Positions 7,894 to 19,600 of a stretch of DNA of 64,000 nucleotides are shown piece by piece (within the stretch, counting starts at the first letter, position 1; the number at the start of each line of letters is the position of its first letter). The stretch spans positions 1 through 64,000 of the forward strand of contig JAYTOX010000065.1 of the NCBI GenBank assembly GCA_043747595.1, given 5' to 3'. The notes beneath the pieces were generated by a model. The model was not told the DNA's origin. It searched no databases and saw only the letters and a program-made list of their open reading frames with translations. This DNA is from JADKIH01 sp043747595. GTDB lineage: Bacteria > Bacteroidota > Bacteroidia > AKYH767-A > 2013-40CM-41-45. The position numbers and the translations under genes are program-made.

Positions 7894-10800
7894 ATGTTTC
7901 GACTCAGTAAACACTTCTTCATTTTATTATTCCTGTTTTTTTGCTTGAAGCAATCGAATGCTCAATCATTAATCATGAATGAAGTTTCAAATGGGACAAC
8001 GGGTAATCAAGAATACGTTGAATTTGTTGTAGTAAGTAATACTGTTACTTACAGTTGTACTAGTAATATTCCTCCATGCATTGATATTCGAGGATGGATC
8101 TTTGACGATAATAGTGGCTACCATGGAACTTCAGGTATTGCGGTTGGTGCAGTTCGTTTTTCACAAAACCCTATTTGGGCTTGCGTACCTCTTGGAACAA
8201 TTATTTTAATTTATAATGATGGAGATAGAAATCCGGCCATTCCACCTGACGATATAACAATGAGCGATAACAACTGTCGCATCATAGCTCCTTTGAATAG
8301 CACCCTCTTTGAAACTAACTTAACTACGCCTGGTGCTGTTGCTTGCTCCTATCCGGCAACAGGTTGGACTTCGGGAGGCAATTGGATAAATACAGTTTTA
8401 GCTAATACAGGAGATTGTGCACGAATAGTAAATCTCGCCGGATGCGAAGTATTCTCCGTCTGCTACGGAACAGACAATCAGAATACACAAATTTATTTCT
8501 TTGGATCAGGATCGCAGAGAGTTTATTATTTCAATGATGTAGATCCAACCAATCAAGCTAACTGGACTAGCGGAAGTGCAAGTACAAATCCTGGCGACCA
8601 AACTCCGGGCGCTCCTAACAATGCAGCTAATGCAAATTACATAGGACAATTCAATAATTTTTGTCAGCCTATTACTCCATTAATTGTTACCGCAAGTAGT
8701 ACTAATGCCGGTTGTACTTGCAATGGAAGTGCTACTGCAACTGCTACCGGCTCCATTGCCGGTTATACTTTTGAATGGTACGATTCGAATTTTAACCCCA
8801 TTGGACAAAGCGGAGCAAATGCCACCGGCCTTTGTGGAGGAAATTATTATGTAATCGGAACCTCTCACATTGGTTGTTCAGATACAGCAATGGTTACATT
8901 GACATCAACAAGTACTACGACACTTGCTGTGAACTCACAAATTATTTGTTCGGGAGCTACCACAAATCTTACAGCTACACCATCTGTATCCGGCGGAACA
9001 TTTTTATGGGCTCCAGGTGGAGAAACAACACAAACAATTTCTGTTACCCCTACTTTATCTTCAACTTATACCTGCACTTATTTTACAGCCGGCTGTTCAA
9101 CTGCCGCTACAGGAAGTGTAACTGTAAATCAAACTCCATTAGTCACTGTCAACTCTTCAACTATTTGCTCTGGATCTTCTGCTACGCTCACCGCTACACC
9201 ATCCATCTCAGGTGGAAATTATTTGTGGTCGCCCGGAGGACAAACTACTGATTTCATTTCTGTAAATCCGAATAGCACTTCAAGTTATTCAGTAACCTAT
9301 TCGATTAATGGGTGTACAGCAACAGGATCAAATTCTGTTATCGTAAATCTTACACCAACCATTGTTGTAAATTCTCAAACGGTCTGTTCCGGTCAACTAG
9401 CTACGCTGACTGCAAATGGTGGTACAACTTATTTATGGAACGACGGATCAACTTCCAGCTCAATCGCTGTTGCTCCATTATTTACAACGGTGTATTCTGT
9501 CACCGGTTCTACAAATGGATGTTCTAGTTCAGCAACAACAACTGTAACTGTAAATAACTCACCAACAATTGTAGTTAATTCTCCATCGATATGTAATGGC
9601 CAACAAGCAACTTTACTTGCTCAAGGTGGAACAACTTACCTCTGGTCAAATGGGGCAACAACAAATTCAATAAATGTATCTCCTATAGTAAACACAACTT
9701 ATAGTGTAACAGGTACAGATTTGGGCTGTTCTGCTACAGCAACATCAATAGTTACTATTGCGGCAAATTTAATTGTTAACGCAGGAATTGATGATACCAT
9801 TTGCACCGGTAATTCAACACAACTTAGTGCTAACTCAAACGCATCTGCAACACTTTTTTCTTGGTCACCAATTATTGGTCTGAACAATTCAACTGCATCA
9901 AATCCCATAGCAACCCCTATTTCAACAATTACTTATACTGTTGTCATGACTGATGCAAATGGTTGCACAGGAAGCGACCAGATCACTGTTTACATTGAAC
10001 CTATAGTGTCCGTTGCTGTTACTCCAACAGATCTAACTTGCAATGGAAATTCAAGTGGCAAAGTTTCAGTTACTTCTTCGGGTGGTTATCCTCCATATAA
10101 TTTTGCTTGGTCGAATGGTTGTGCTGCGAATACATGCACCAATCTTATTTCCGGATTTTATTCTGTAGTAGTGACGGATAAATTTGGTTGCACTTCAAGC
10201 GCAAGTACTTTTGTAAATGAACCGAGCCCAATTCTAGTCACAACCATAAACAATTCGCCGACTACATGTTTTGCAAGTTGCAACGGAACAGCAACTCTTT
10301 CTGCATCCGGAGGAACTGGCGTATTCACTTACATTTGGAATACTGTCCCACTTCAACTTTCAAATTTAGCAAGCGGACTTTGTGCAGGAAATTATTTATG
10401 CAAGGTTTCAGATTCGAATGGCTGTTTAAATTCTACGTCCGTACAAATCAATCAACCACCTCCTGTAAGCCTAAGTTCAATTGTGAGCACGACAGCTTGT
10501 AATTCTGGAACTAATTTATCTACTCAAGCTTCCGGTGGAAATGGCCCATACAATTATTCATGGTCACCATCAATCGGTTTAAACTCTTCAATTATTTCAA
10601 ATCCAATTTCTCAACCAATATCAGCAACCGACTATTCTGTTATTGCAACCGATATAAACGGTTGTACATCGTCACCACAAATGATTACTGTTCGACCAAC
10701 ACTTCCACTTTCATTGTATGCGAATGGCCCAACATCTATTTGTGATGGAGCAACTGCAACATTGTCGTCTATAGCTTCGAATGGAAACGGACCGTACTCA

Positions 10801-11733
10801 TATTCATGGACTCCGACCACCGGATTAAACAATTCATTTATTTCAAGTCCACTTGTCTCACCCTTAGCTAGCACTACTTATACCGTTACGGTTACTGATG
10901 CCTGTGCAAATTCACAGAGCGCTTCAGTCGATATCGCCATTTTGTCATTGCCTATAGCAAACTTTTCAGCCGATATAAATTCAGGATGTGCTCCTGTTTG
11001 TGTGAAGTTCACCAATCAATCGAGTGCGAATGCGCTTAGCTATGTTTGGAATTTTGGAGATAATGGAGCGGCTTCTACGAACATCAATCCAAACTACTGT
11101 TTTGAAAATTCAGGGACTTTCTCCATTTCATTAACTGCAATTTCTTCAGGTGGTTGTTCAAATACAAATACTATTTCTAATCTCATTAATGTATTCGCAA
11201 ATCCTGAAGCTGATTTTAGTTTTACTCCGGATCAGCCAACTACATTGGAATCGGGAGTAACTTTTTTAAATCATTGTTCGCCTGACGTAATCAGATGGTT
11301 TTGGGATTTTGGTGATGGAAAAAATTCTTCTAAAGCTGATCCATTGAATTTATACAATCCGACTCCATACTCTACCTATTTAGTTTCATTGATCGTTGAG
11401 AATATTAATGGCTGTAAAGACACGTTAAATAAAACGATTGAAATAATTCCTGAATACACATTTTTTATCCCAAATTCTTTTACGCCTAACGGTGATGGAA
11501 TCAATGACACATTTGGAGCATACGGACTTGAGATCTCGACTTACAATTTAACTATTTTCGACCGTTGGGGAAAACTTATTTTCGAATCTAATAATCTAGC
11601 TATTCCTTGGGATGGAAAAGTTGACAATGGAAAAACAATTGCACAGAATGATGTATACAATTGGATAATTCAAGTTAGAGACATTTTCAATCAAACACAC
11701 AATTATATTGGCCGGGTTACATTAGTTAAATAA
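7894..11733 (+). CDS. Giant secreted T9SS type B protein with lamin-tail, Ig/PKD and SprB-like repeats
   Basis: 1279 residues. A signal peptide covers about residues 1-23 (ending SNAQ). A lamin-tail-like domain spans about 25-250 (LIMNEVSNGTTGNQEYVEFV). Next come several Thr/Ser-rich Ig-like repeats of about 70-80 residues, each with a TTYxVTxxxxGC-type core, at about 260-620. SprB-like repeats follow at about 690-900 (SGGYPPYNFAWSNG, GxYSVVVTDxxGC). PKD domains follow near 1020-1190 (YVWNFGD and WFWDFGDG). The C-terminal 90 residues are the gliding-motility-associated CHU_C/type B sorting domain, starting FIPNSFTPNGDGINDTF and including FDRWGKLIFES. It should be exported by the type IX system and act as a surface adhesin or gliding-type filament. 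Ligand unknown. Confidence 0.88.
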   Translation: MFRLSKHFFILLFLFFCLKQSNAQSLIMNEVSNGTTGNQEYVEFVVVSNTVTYSCTSNIPPCIDIRGWIFDDNSGYHGTSGIAVGAVRFSQNPIWACVPLGTIILIYNDGDRNPAIPPDDITMSDNNCRIIAPLNSTLFETNLTTPGAVACSYPATGWTSGGNWINTVLANTGDCARIVNLAGCEVFSVCYGTDNQNTQIYFFGSGSQRVYYFNDVDPTNQANWTSGSASTNPGDQTPGAPNNAANANYIGQFNNFCQPITPLIVTASSTNAGCTCNGSATATATGSIAGYTFEWYDSNFNPIGQSGANATGLCGGNYYVIGTSHIGCSDTAMVTLTSTSTTTLAVNSQIICSGATTNLTATPSVSGGTFLWAPGGETTQTISVTPTLSSTYTCTYFTAGCSTAATGSVTVNQTPLVTVNSSTICSGSSATLTATPSISGGNYLWSPGGQTTDFISVNPNSTSSYSVTYSINGCTATGSNSVIVNLTPTIVVNSQTVCSGQLATLTANGGTTYLWNDGSTSSSIAVAPLFTTVYSVTGSTNGCSSSATTTVTVNNSPTIVVNSPSICNGQQATLLAQGGTTYLWSNGATTNSINVSPIVNTTYSVTGTDLGCSATATSIVTIAANLIVNAGIDDTICTGNSTQLSANSNASATLFSWSPIIGLNNSTASNPIATPISTITYTVVMTDANGCTGSDQITVYIEPIVSVAVTPTDLTCNGNSSGKVSVTSSGGYPPYNFAWSNGCAANTCTNLISGFYSVVVTDKFGCTSSASTFVNEPSPILVTTINNSPTTCFASCNGTATLSASGGTGVFTYIWNTVPLQLSNLASGLCAGNYLCKVSDSNGCLNSTSVQINQPPPVSLSSIVSTTACNSGTNLSTQASGGNGPYNYSWSPSIGLNSSIISNPISQPISATDYSVIATDINGCTSSPQMITVRPTLPLSLYANGPTSICDGATATLSSIASNGNGPYSYSWTPTTGLNNSFISSPLVSPLASTTYTVTVTDACANSQSASVDIAILSLPIANFSADINSGCAPVCVKFTNQSSANALSYVWNFGDNGAASTNINPNYCFENSGTFSISLTAISSGGCSNTNTISNLINVFANPEADFSFTPDQPTTLESGVTFLNHCSPDVIRWFWDFGDGKNSSKADPLNLYNPTPYSTYLVSLIVENINGCKDTLNKTIEIIPEYTFFIPNSFTPNGDGINDTFGAYGLEISTYNLTIFDRWGKLIFESNNLAIPWDGKVDNGKTIAQNDVYNWIIQVRDIFNQTHNYIGRVTLVK

Positions 11734-11844
11734 TTATTGACAACCTAGAATTAGAATCTTTTATTAAAGACGTTCAATAAATATTTCATTTTTTAGTAAT
11801 GATATTAATATTTTAATAAATTTACTCAATAAACTACCAGACAA

Positions 11845-14622
11845 ATGAAAAGAATAGCACTCATTTTCCTTTATAGCATTATTGCTTCAATAGGCTATGC
11901 GCAATCTCCAATTAAAATTCATGTTAGTGACCACCAATCAGGAGCTACTTTACCCGGTGTATCGATAGTAGTGAAAGGCACTACGAACGGGGTTTCATCT
12001 GATGCCGATGGTAATGCTGTCATAAAAGCGAATGGAACAGACAGCTTACTAATTCAAATGATTGGTTATATCTCAAAAACTGTTGGAATAAATAATCAGA
12101 CAGAAATAAAGATCGGGCTTTTAACTTCTCCACTCGAATTAGGCGACATTGTTGTTGTTGGTACAAGAACAGCCGGTAGAATAAAAACAGAAACTCCTGC
12201 ACCTGTTGACGTCATTTCTGTTTCAGCTGTATCTATTCCAACGGGCCGAACCGATATCACCTCACTTCTGAATTATTCTGCTCCGTCACTCAACTCTAAT
12301 AAACAAAGTGGATCAGATGGTGCTGATCATATAGACTTAGCAACACTCAGAGGGTTAGGTCCGGATCAAACATTGGTATTAATTAATGGAAAACGAAGAC
12401 ACCAAACAGCTTTTGTAAGTGTGTTTGGTACAAGAGGAAGAGGAAATTCAGGAACGGATTTGAATGCAATTCCGATTTCTGCCATCGACAGAGTAGAAAT
12501 TCTTCGTGATGGAGCATCTGCTCAATACGGATCAGATGCTATTGCCGGAGTTATGAATATTATTCTTAAAAAAAATGTTAAAGAATTTAGTGGCGATCTC
12601 AGCTTTGGGGGCTATTCAGATAGTAAATACAATCCTGCATTCAAACCTGAGTTTCAACAGTACCAGCACGAAAATAAATTAGATGGACTTACTAGAACTT
12701 TAAATCTGAATTATGGAATTCCTCTAGGTAAAAAAGACGGATTCGTCAATTTCTCTTTGAGTGCTTTGAACCAAGAAAAAACATTTAGACAAATTTCAGA
12801 TACGTCCAACCTTTTTACAAATGCCGACGCTTTGCCTATTAATATTTACCGGCGTGCAAATGGTGACGGTTCAGTAAAAGCAATAGGGGCGTTCTATAAT
12901 CTTGAAACACCAATTGGTAGTGGATCAACCCGCCTTTATTCCTTTGGTGGATATAATTACAGCAAGAGTGATGCATTTGCATTCAGCAGAAATTTCTCTG
13001 CTCGTCCCGAACGTTTCCCTACAGATGTAAATGGAAATCTACTTTTTGTTGACGGAATAATGCATAGAACTCCTGATGGCGAAGTCTACTTCGACCCACA
13101 TATTCAAACCAATATAACCGACTTTTCAATTGCTGTTGGGGCTAATGGTGAGGCAGGAAAAGGATGGCTGTGGGATTTATCAAATAACATTGGTAAAAAT
13201 GATTTCCATTTTTATGGTGATAAAACATTTAATGCTTCATTGGGAACAAGCCAAACACATTTTGACGATGGTGGATTTTCATTTTTACAAAACACTACAA
13301 ATTTGAATTTCTCCAAACCATTTAAAAATATTGCTCAAGGACTTAATCTTGCCGCAGGAGCAGAATCAAGAATAGAACGTTACAATTTATATTCAGGAGA
13401 GGAAGCATCGTATAAAAACTACGATACGTCCGGTATAAAAGCATCGGGAGCACAGGGTTTTCCGGGATATCAACCGGCTGATGCTGTAACAGCAAATCGA
13501 TCAACTATAGGTGCTTATTTAGATGCAGAACTTGACATAACAAAAAAATGGTTGTTGACTGGTGCAATACGTGCTGAAAATTATAGCGATTTTGGTTTTA
13601 CAAGTAACTACAAAATGAGCTCGAGGTATAAGATTACAAATAAATTAAACTTAAGAGGGTCTATTAGTACAGGATTCAGAGCACCTTCACTTCAACAAAT
13701 TAATTTTAGCTCCACATTTACAAATGTTCAAGGCGGCCTAGTGGCAGAAGTAAAAATAGCTCCAAATTATAATCCAATTACCAAAGCTGCCGGTATTCCT
13801 GAACTAAAACAAGAACAATCTGTGAATGCCGGCTTAGGTTTTTCATATACACCAATAAAAAATTTCAATATAACTATTGATGGCTACATGGTACAAATAA
13901 AAGACAGAGTTGTACTTTCAGGCCAATTTGACGCAAGCGATAATACACTTGATCCGGAATTTTTGGCTGCATTAAATAATTACCATGCATCCTATGCACA
14001 GTTTTTTGTAAACGCAGTAAATACTACTAACAGAGGAATTGATATAGTATTTGATTATAAAAAAATAACAGAAAAACATTCTTTCAGAGCTTCTCTTTCG
14101 GGCAATTTACAAAAGATGACGATCGATGACATCAATGTGCCCACAAAACTAAACGATACAGAACAACATAGAAAAACTTTCCTTAGCGACCGAGAGCAGG
14201 CTTTTATTTTAGCCTCTGCGCCTTCATCAAAATTTAGTTTGAATTTAGAATATGGAATAAATAAAATTACATTCGGATTACGTTTAACATATTTTGGAAG
14301 CGTAACTATTTTAGGGTACGGTGAAGACGCATTAGGTATTAATCCTAAAGTTCCGACAGATGCTGATCCCAATGTGTATGTAGCCGACAAGTATGTTTAC
14401 GGAGGAAAAACTGTAACTGACTTATATGTTACTTACAAACTTTGTAAAGCGGCTAAATTGATATTAGGTACAGACAATTTATTTGGAGTACATCCTGATT
14501 TAGGTGCTGTTGCAACCGCCAAATACTGGGCATATAATAACGAGCCTGCCGGACCATGGGATGCAGTTCAGATGGGATCTAACGGCATGAGAATGTATGC
14601 TCGATTGGCTCTAAATTTTTAA
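11845..14622 (+). CDS. TonB-dependent outer-membrane receptor
   Basis: 925 residues. A signal peptide (about 1-19, ending YAQ) is followed by a carboxypeptidase-D-regulatory-like domain (about 22-100, with LPGVSIVVKGTTNGVSSDADG). A plug domain follows at about 115-240, with LRGLGPDQTLVLINGKRR and RVEILRDGASAQYGSDAIAG. The remainder is a 22-strand beta-barrel ending in aromatic LALNF, the usual terminal strand. It lacks the SusC-specific signature and no SusD partner follows, so it is more like a siderophore, cobalamin or metal receptor than a glycan importer. Substrate unknown. It is transcribed alone and ends at a strong terminator hairpin. Confidence 0.9.
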   Translation: MKRIALIFLYSIIASIGYAQSPIKIHVSDHQSGATLPGVSIVVKGTTNGVSSDADGNAVIKANGTDSLLIQMIGYISKTVGINNQTEIKIGLLTSPLELGDIVVVGTRTAGRIKTETPAPVDVISVSAVSIPTGRTDITSLLNYSAPSLNSNKQSGSDGADHIDLATLRGLGPDQTLVLINGKRRHQTAFVSVFGTRGRGNSGTDLNAIPISAIDRVEILRDGASAQYGSDAIAGVMNIILKKNVKEFSGDLSFGGYSDSKYNPAFKPEFQQYQHENKLDGLTRTLNLNYGIPLGKKDGFVNFSLSALNQEKTFRQISDTSNLFTNADALPINIYRRANGDGSVKAIGAFYNLETPIGSGSTRLYSFGGYNYSKSDAFAFSRNFSARPERFPTDVNGNLLFVDGIMHRTPDGEVYFDPHIQTNITDFSIAVGANGEAGKGWLWDLSNNIGKNDFHFYGDKTFNASLGTSQTHFDDGGFSFLQNTTNLNFSKPFKNIAQGLNLAAGAESRIERYNLYSGEEASYKNYDTSGIKASGAQGFPGYQPADAVTANRSTIGAYLDAELDITKKWLLTGAIRAENYSDFGFTSNYKMSSRYKITNKLNLRGSISTGFRAPSLQQINFSSTFTNVQGGLVAEVKIAPNYNPITKAAGIPELKQEQSVNAGLGFSYTPIKNFNITIDGYMVQIKDRVVLSGQFDASDNTLDPEFLAALNNYHASYAQFFVNAVNTTNRGIDIVFDYKKITEKHSFRASLSGNLQKMTIDDINVPTKLNDTEQHRKTFLSDREQAFILASAPSSKFSLNLEYGINKITFGLRLTYFGSVTILGYGEDALGINPKVPTDADPNVYVADKYVYGGKTVTDLYVTYKLCKAAKLILGTDNLFGVHPDLGAVATAKYWAYNNEPAGPWDAVQMGSNGMRMYARLALNF

Positions 14623-14668
14623 CGAAAATGTTTTGAAATAATAAACTTCAATCTCTTTTTATAAATCT

Positions 14669-14702
14669 AAAACTCCATCAATCTAATTGATGGAGTTTTT
14701 AG
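14669..14702. terminator. Rho-independent terminator after the TonB receptor gene
   Basis: A perfect 14-bp stem AAAACTCCATCAAT / ATTGATGGAGTTTT has a three-base loop. It carries a T run on the plus strand and an A run on its left, so it may serve both the receptor gene and the convergent kinase gene. Confidence 0.85.
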
Positions 14703-14772
14703 TTATATCCGTTCTCAAAATTTTGCGACAATTTATTTTTACAGCAATAAAAAAATGAATTGAGTTACAAAT

Positions 14773-16212
14773 CTAATTTTTATCAAGAAAAAAATTATCA
14801 AGATGCTTTACCGGAATACTAATTTCTAATTCGCATCCTACTCCCGGAATGCTTGAAAGTTTAAAATCGCCGGCAAATAGTTCTACGCGACGTTTCATAT
14901 TTGCAATTCCAATTCCCGCCCGAGTATTCTCTGGATCACAGCCTAAACCGTTATCCTTAATATTTAATAACAAGCTACCGTCCTTTTTGAATATTGATAA
15001 ATTTATAGTTGTGGCATTTGAATGTTTCTGTATATTTCTTAATTGCTCTTGAATTATTCTGTATAAATTCAATTGTGTTTCCCTTGATAAAGAATAATTG
15101 TTAACAGAAGTATCGTACTTTTCATTAATGACATACTTTTCATCGCCATTAAAAGTATTAATTAAAACATGAATGGAATCTTGAAGAGTACCTTGATCAA
15201 TAAAAATTGGCGCTAAACGATGCGAAAGATTTCTAATTTCTTCAGAGGCTAGCTTAATATATTCTTTACTTTGCTCATACCATTTTAAACCATCAGGATC
15301 TAGTAATTTCTTTATCATACCCAAGCTCATTTGACTAGTAGCAAGTATCTGACAAACGTTATCGTGCAACTCTCCTCCTATTTCGTATCGCTCATCTTCT
15401 TGCGTCTTAATAATTGCCTCAGTAAGTTTCAACTCGAAATATTTTTTCTCAGTCACATCATTTACAATAATAAGTCTGTATTTCGTATCATTAATTTTGA
15501 CTGGAGTTCCAAATATCTCCACATCTATTAGCTCGCCAGATTTTTTACGATGAATGGCCCCGGAAGAAAATCTAACCGGCTCATTATTGGTTTTCGTATT
15601 TTCCAATAAATCTAGCACCATCCCAACTTGGTTTTCAGGTCTGATTTGTAAAATAGTCATTTCTAAAAACTCTTGTTCAGTGTAGCCATAAAGTAATAAA
15701 GCAGCGTCATTCACTTGAATGAATTTTAAAGTCTTCAAATCAAAGACCAACATAGGCTGTGGACTTAAATGAAAAAGGTTACTATATCTTTTCTCAGACT
15801 CACTCAAAAGCGATATTGTTTTTTTTCGTTCAATGGAATAAATAATACTTTTAAATAAAATCGCAGAATTCAATTCATCCTTTAATAAATAATCAGAAAT
15901 CCCTTGTGATATTGATAATTTACTAAAATCAACATCTTGATAGCCTGTCAAAACTACAACAGGGCACTCATTAGCAATTGCAAGTACCGAAGTAATAAGC
16001 TTTTGACCACTTAAATCCGGCAAAGTAAGATCTAAAAGAATCACATCGAATCGCGAACCTTTTTCTATTTCACCTTCGGCACTTTTGAAATTATCGAAAT
16101 GTGTTATTTTCATATTAGACATTCTCTCACAAAGAAATTCTTCTACGATGAAAAGATCGCCAGGATTATCTTCAATAATTAATATTTCATATTTTCCATT
16201 ATCTTTTATCAT
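14773..16212 (-). CDS. Cytoplasmic REC-PAS-HisKA_3 sensor histidine kinase
   Basis: 479 residues with no membrane segment. A receiver domain (about 8-125) has Asp61 as phosphoacceptor in ILLDLTLPD. A PAS domain (about 138-255) contains LYGYTEQEFLEM and ends with NDVTEKK. A NarL/LiaS-type dimerisation domain follows with His283 in GGELHDNVCQIL. The HATPase_c domain shows Asn393 (N-box), DNGLG at 420-424 and GIGIANMKRR at 433-442. Because the receiver precedes the kinase, the protein is built to receive phosphate from another kinase, and the neighbouring large kinase is the obvious candidate. The start overlaps the stop of the response regulator gene (ATGA). Confidence 0.88.
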   Translation of the reverse strand: MIKDNGKYEILIIEDNPGDLFIVEEFLCERMSNMKITHFDNFKSAEGEIEKGSRFDVILLDLTLPDLSGQKLITSVLAIANECPVVVLTGYQDVDFSKLSISQGISDYLLKDELNSAILFKSIIYSIERKKTISLLSESEKRYSNLFHLSPQPMLVFDLKTLKFIQVNDAALLLYGYTEQEFLEMTILQIRPENQVGMVLDLLENTKTNNEPVRFSSGAIHRKKSGELIDVEIFGTPVKINDTKYRLIIVNDVTEKKYFELKLTEAIIKTQEDERYEIGGELHDNVCQILATSQMSLGMIKKLLDPDGLKWYEQSKEYIKLASEEIRNLSHRLAPIFIDQGTLQDSIHVLINTFNGDEKYVINEKYDTSVNNYSLSRETQLNLYRIIQEQLRNIQKHSNATTINLSIFKKDGSLLLNIKDNGLGCDPENTRAGIGIANMKRRVELFAGDFKLSSIPGVGCELEISIPVKHLDNFFLDKN

Positions 16213-16652
16213 TCTTTCCCATTTTTACTTGTTGGCAAAGTAACAATTGATATCCAAAAGTTTTCGATGCTCTTAACTACATTTAGAAATTTATCAACCT
16301 CAACAGGCTTGGTAATAAAACAATTTGCTTGATTCATATATGACTGAACAATATCATTTTCAGAAGATGAAGTTGTAAGCATTATTACCGGTATATGTTT
16401 CAAATGCTGATTTGCTTTTACAAACTGCAATACTTCTTGGCCATTTTTTCGTGGTAAATTTACATCCAACAAAATCAAATCAGGCAATTCGACATTTTCA
16501 AATCCTCCTTTCTTCATCAAGAAATCAATTGCCTCTTCTCCATTTCTAGCAACACTTACTTTATTTACGATCTTTCCTTCTTCCAATGCTTCTGTTGTCA
16601 GGAAAATATCGCCTTCGTTATCTTCAACTAATAAAATGTGCACATCATTCAT
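16209..16652 (-). CDS. Single-domain response regulator (Rcp1-like)
   Basis: 147 residues, a stand-alone CheY-type receiver of the Rcp1/phytochrome-associated type. Acidic pocket residues are in LLVEDNEGD (residues 7-15). Phosphoacceptor Asp63 lies in LLDVNLPRKNG, with the conserved Thr in IMLTTS and Lys in FITKPVEVDKF. There is no output domain. It likely shuttles phosphate within the cluster or acts through protein contact. It is coupled by a 4-bp overlap to the downstream kinase and lies 5 bp after the large PAS kinase gene. This three-gene order (kinase, Rcp1-like regulator, second kinase) suggests one operon. Confidence 0.9.
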   Translation of the reverse strand: MNDVHILLVEDNEGDIFLTTEALEEGKIVNKVSVARNGEEAIDFLMKKGGFENVELPDLILLDVNLPRKNGQEVLQFVKANQHLKHIPVIMLTTSSSENDIVQSYMNQANCFITKPVEVDKFLNVVKSIENFWISIVTLPTSKNGKE

Positions 16653-16657
16653 ATTTG

Positions 16658-19600
16658 TTAGTTTTTTGGTATAGTAAAATAAAATGTACTTCCGAATCCT
16701 TCTTCCGACTCAACCCAAATTGAGCCTCCTAACTGTTCAATAATTTTTTTTGCAACTGCCAATCCTACACCAGTTCCAGAATATTCTCCCTTGCCATGAA
16801 GGCGCTGAAAAATAACAAATATTTTATCGAAATATACTTTATTAATACCTATACCATTGTCTTTAACCGAAAACCTCCACACATTTGGTAAATCAATAAT
16901 TGAAATGCTAATCTGAGGAAGAACATTGGTCCTGCTATACTTCAAAGCATTCCCAATTAAATTTTGGAATACCTGATGGATTGCTGATCGTCGAGTTTTT
17001 AACTCAGGTAAATCATCGGCTTCAATTTGACCATTCAATTCATCAATTTGTTCTCTAAAAAGAAATTTTACATCTTCAATTATTTGATTAAAGTTTACAA
17101 TTTCCAACTCATCTACTCCCCTGCCTACTTTTGAATACTCCAACAAGTCTAAAATAATTTGTCTCATCCGTGATGCGCCATCAACCGCAAAGTGAATATA
17201 TTTCTTTCCTCTAGCATCCAACAATTCATTATATCTATTTTCAAGCTGAGTAAGGAAACTACTCACCATCCTTAAAGGCTCTTGTAAATCGTGCGAAGCT
17301 ATATATGCAAATTGCTCTAATTCTTGATTTGATATTGCCAATTCTTGAGAATGCTTTTGCAATTGTTCATTCAATTGCTCCAATCTTATTTCAGAATTCT
17401 TTCGTTCAGTAACATCGCGCTCAATTGCTATCCAATGAGTATACCACCCTTTTTCATTTGCAACCGGAGTAACAGACAATTCAATCCAAAATTCCTCACC
17501 ACTCTTTTTATAATTCACCAAAGTAATTTCACATCTCTCCCAACGTTTTAAAGCTTTACTCAACTTCGAGAGAGCAATCTTGTCCGACTTTGGACCTTGT
17601 AATAGCTTAGGTGTTTTACCTACTACTTCTTCAGAAGTATATCCTGTCATTTTAGTGAACGCTTCATTCACATAAATTATCCTGTGTCCATTTTCATCAA
17701 ATGGATCTGCTTCTGTAATGACTACAGAATCTGAAGCATTTACTACAACCGATTCCATCAACTTTAATTGTTCTTCTATTTTCAAATTTTCAGTTACATC
17801 GTTCAAAAGTGCTAATGTATATGTCCTATCACTGTCCTCTATTAAATGCGAACTAATCTCAAGAAACATTATTTCTCCATTCTTTTTTTTATGTCGCCAT
17901 ACACTTTTATTTGTCGAAATATAAATCTCCTTTGACTTTGTTATTGCTTCTATCATCGGCACATCTTCTATAGGACGCAATTCCCTTAATGATAGCGAGA
18001 GAAAATCTTTTCTAGTATACCCATATTTTGACAAGGCCTCTTCATTGGCATCTAATATTTGCAAACTTGTAAAATCCCAAATAAACATTGGACTAGGATT
18101 ATTCTCGAAGAGCTTTTTATATTTGTTCTCTGATTCAACTAATGCTTTCTCTTTAAATTTATCAGCTGTTACATCTCTTCCCACGCAATATACAAGGTGG
18201 TCTTCATCATCCCATCTTGCCGACCAAACAACAGGCACCACTCTGCCTTCTTTATTTATTACATTGTTTTCAAAATTTGTTATCTCTAAACTTTTAATGA
18301 TCTCCTCTGCTACTTGAATCGTCTTTTGATGATCATCTTGAATAATAAAATTTAAAATATTAATCCCCTCCAACTTATCTGAACCAAGACCAAGCATTTC
18401 TTCCATAGAAGCACTCAACTTAACAAAATTCATATCCCCATCAATTGTACAAATAAAATCAATAGACGAATTCATGATATTTACTAAGTCTGTTTTTGCC
18501 TTCTGTAATTCTAATAAATTTAATATATCCTCTGTTACATCTTTCGAAAAACATGCAACACCAAATAAAGAATTATCCGAATTATAAATAGGATTGAATG
18601 ATATCCTTGCGTAATTAATTCTCTTCGCTACAGGACTATAAATTTGTTCATCAATCAAAAATGATTCACCATTCAGTGCTCTACTGTAATAATTCCTCCA
18701 TTTTGAAACTAGTTCAGGCCAAAAATCATCAATTAAAACAGAATCACCTGCTTTAGGTTCACGATTTATATATTGTCTAATAGAATCTTTATAAGCCTTG
18801 TTTGCCGTAATAACATTCATAGACGAATCAATAGACCAAATTAAATCGCTTGTTCCATTAATGAGTGATTCATAATTTGCTTTTGCTAACTGAATTTCTT
18901 CTGCCTGTTGAGACTCTCTTGTAACATCTAAAATGGTGGAAATAAGTAATCCTTGCCCTTCCAATGCCATTGACTTCACATCTACAAATCGCTGTCCATC
19001 ATTTTTCGTAGCAACTTCTAGTTTATCCCATTTTACAATTCCTTCAACAGGATAATCAAGCATAGAATCAATCCTACTTAATATTTCGTTCGAACCGTGT
19101 TCGCTTTTAAGATTTCTATTTCCCGGAATATCCTCAATAGCAATTTCAGCAACATCTAAACCAAATATTTTACGAAATTGTCTATTTACAAAAGTAACTT
19201 CTTTGTTTTTAATATTATTCACAACAATTCCTATAGGCAAATTATAGAGAACAGACTCAATAAAACTATTTCTTTTTTTCAATTCATCAGACAACTCATT
19301 TTTCTTATTCTCCAAATTAACAGCATCTGTAATGTCTTTAAAATTATTTACTACACCTCCAACAGCAGGATCATCACAAAAATTTGTAAATGTACTTTCA
19401 ATCCACTCTAATTTACCTTCAATATTTTTTACTCGATATTTAATACCATATATTGGCTTAGAAGGAGAAGCCAAAGATTCACTAAATTTAGTCTTTACAT
19501 AATTCAAATCTTCAGCATAAATCATTTTAAAAATAGTATAGTTAGGCTCTGGATGCAAAGCTTTTCCAAACGCCAAATCCACTCCTTGTGAAACAAAAAT

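Noticed and set aside
7722..7910. 62-codon frame upstream of the giant T9SS protein
   Set aside because: No motif or signal peptide, it overlaps the real start of the next gene, and it lies in AT-rich spacer.
8832..10502. Several long out-of-frame ORFs inside the giant T9SS gene on both strands
   Set aside because: They come from Ser/Thr/Asn-rich repeated codons that avoid stops in other frames. Only the main frame has domain structure and a signal peptide.
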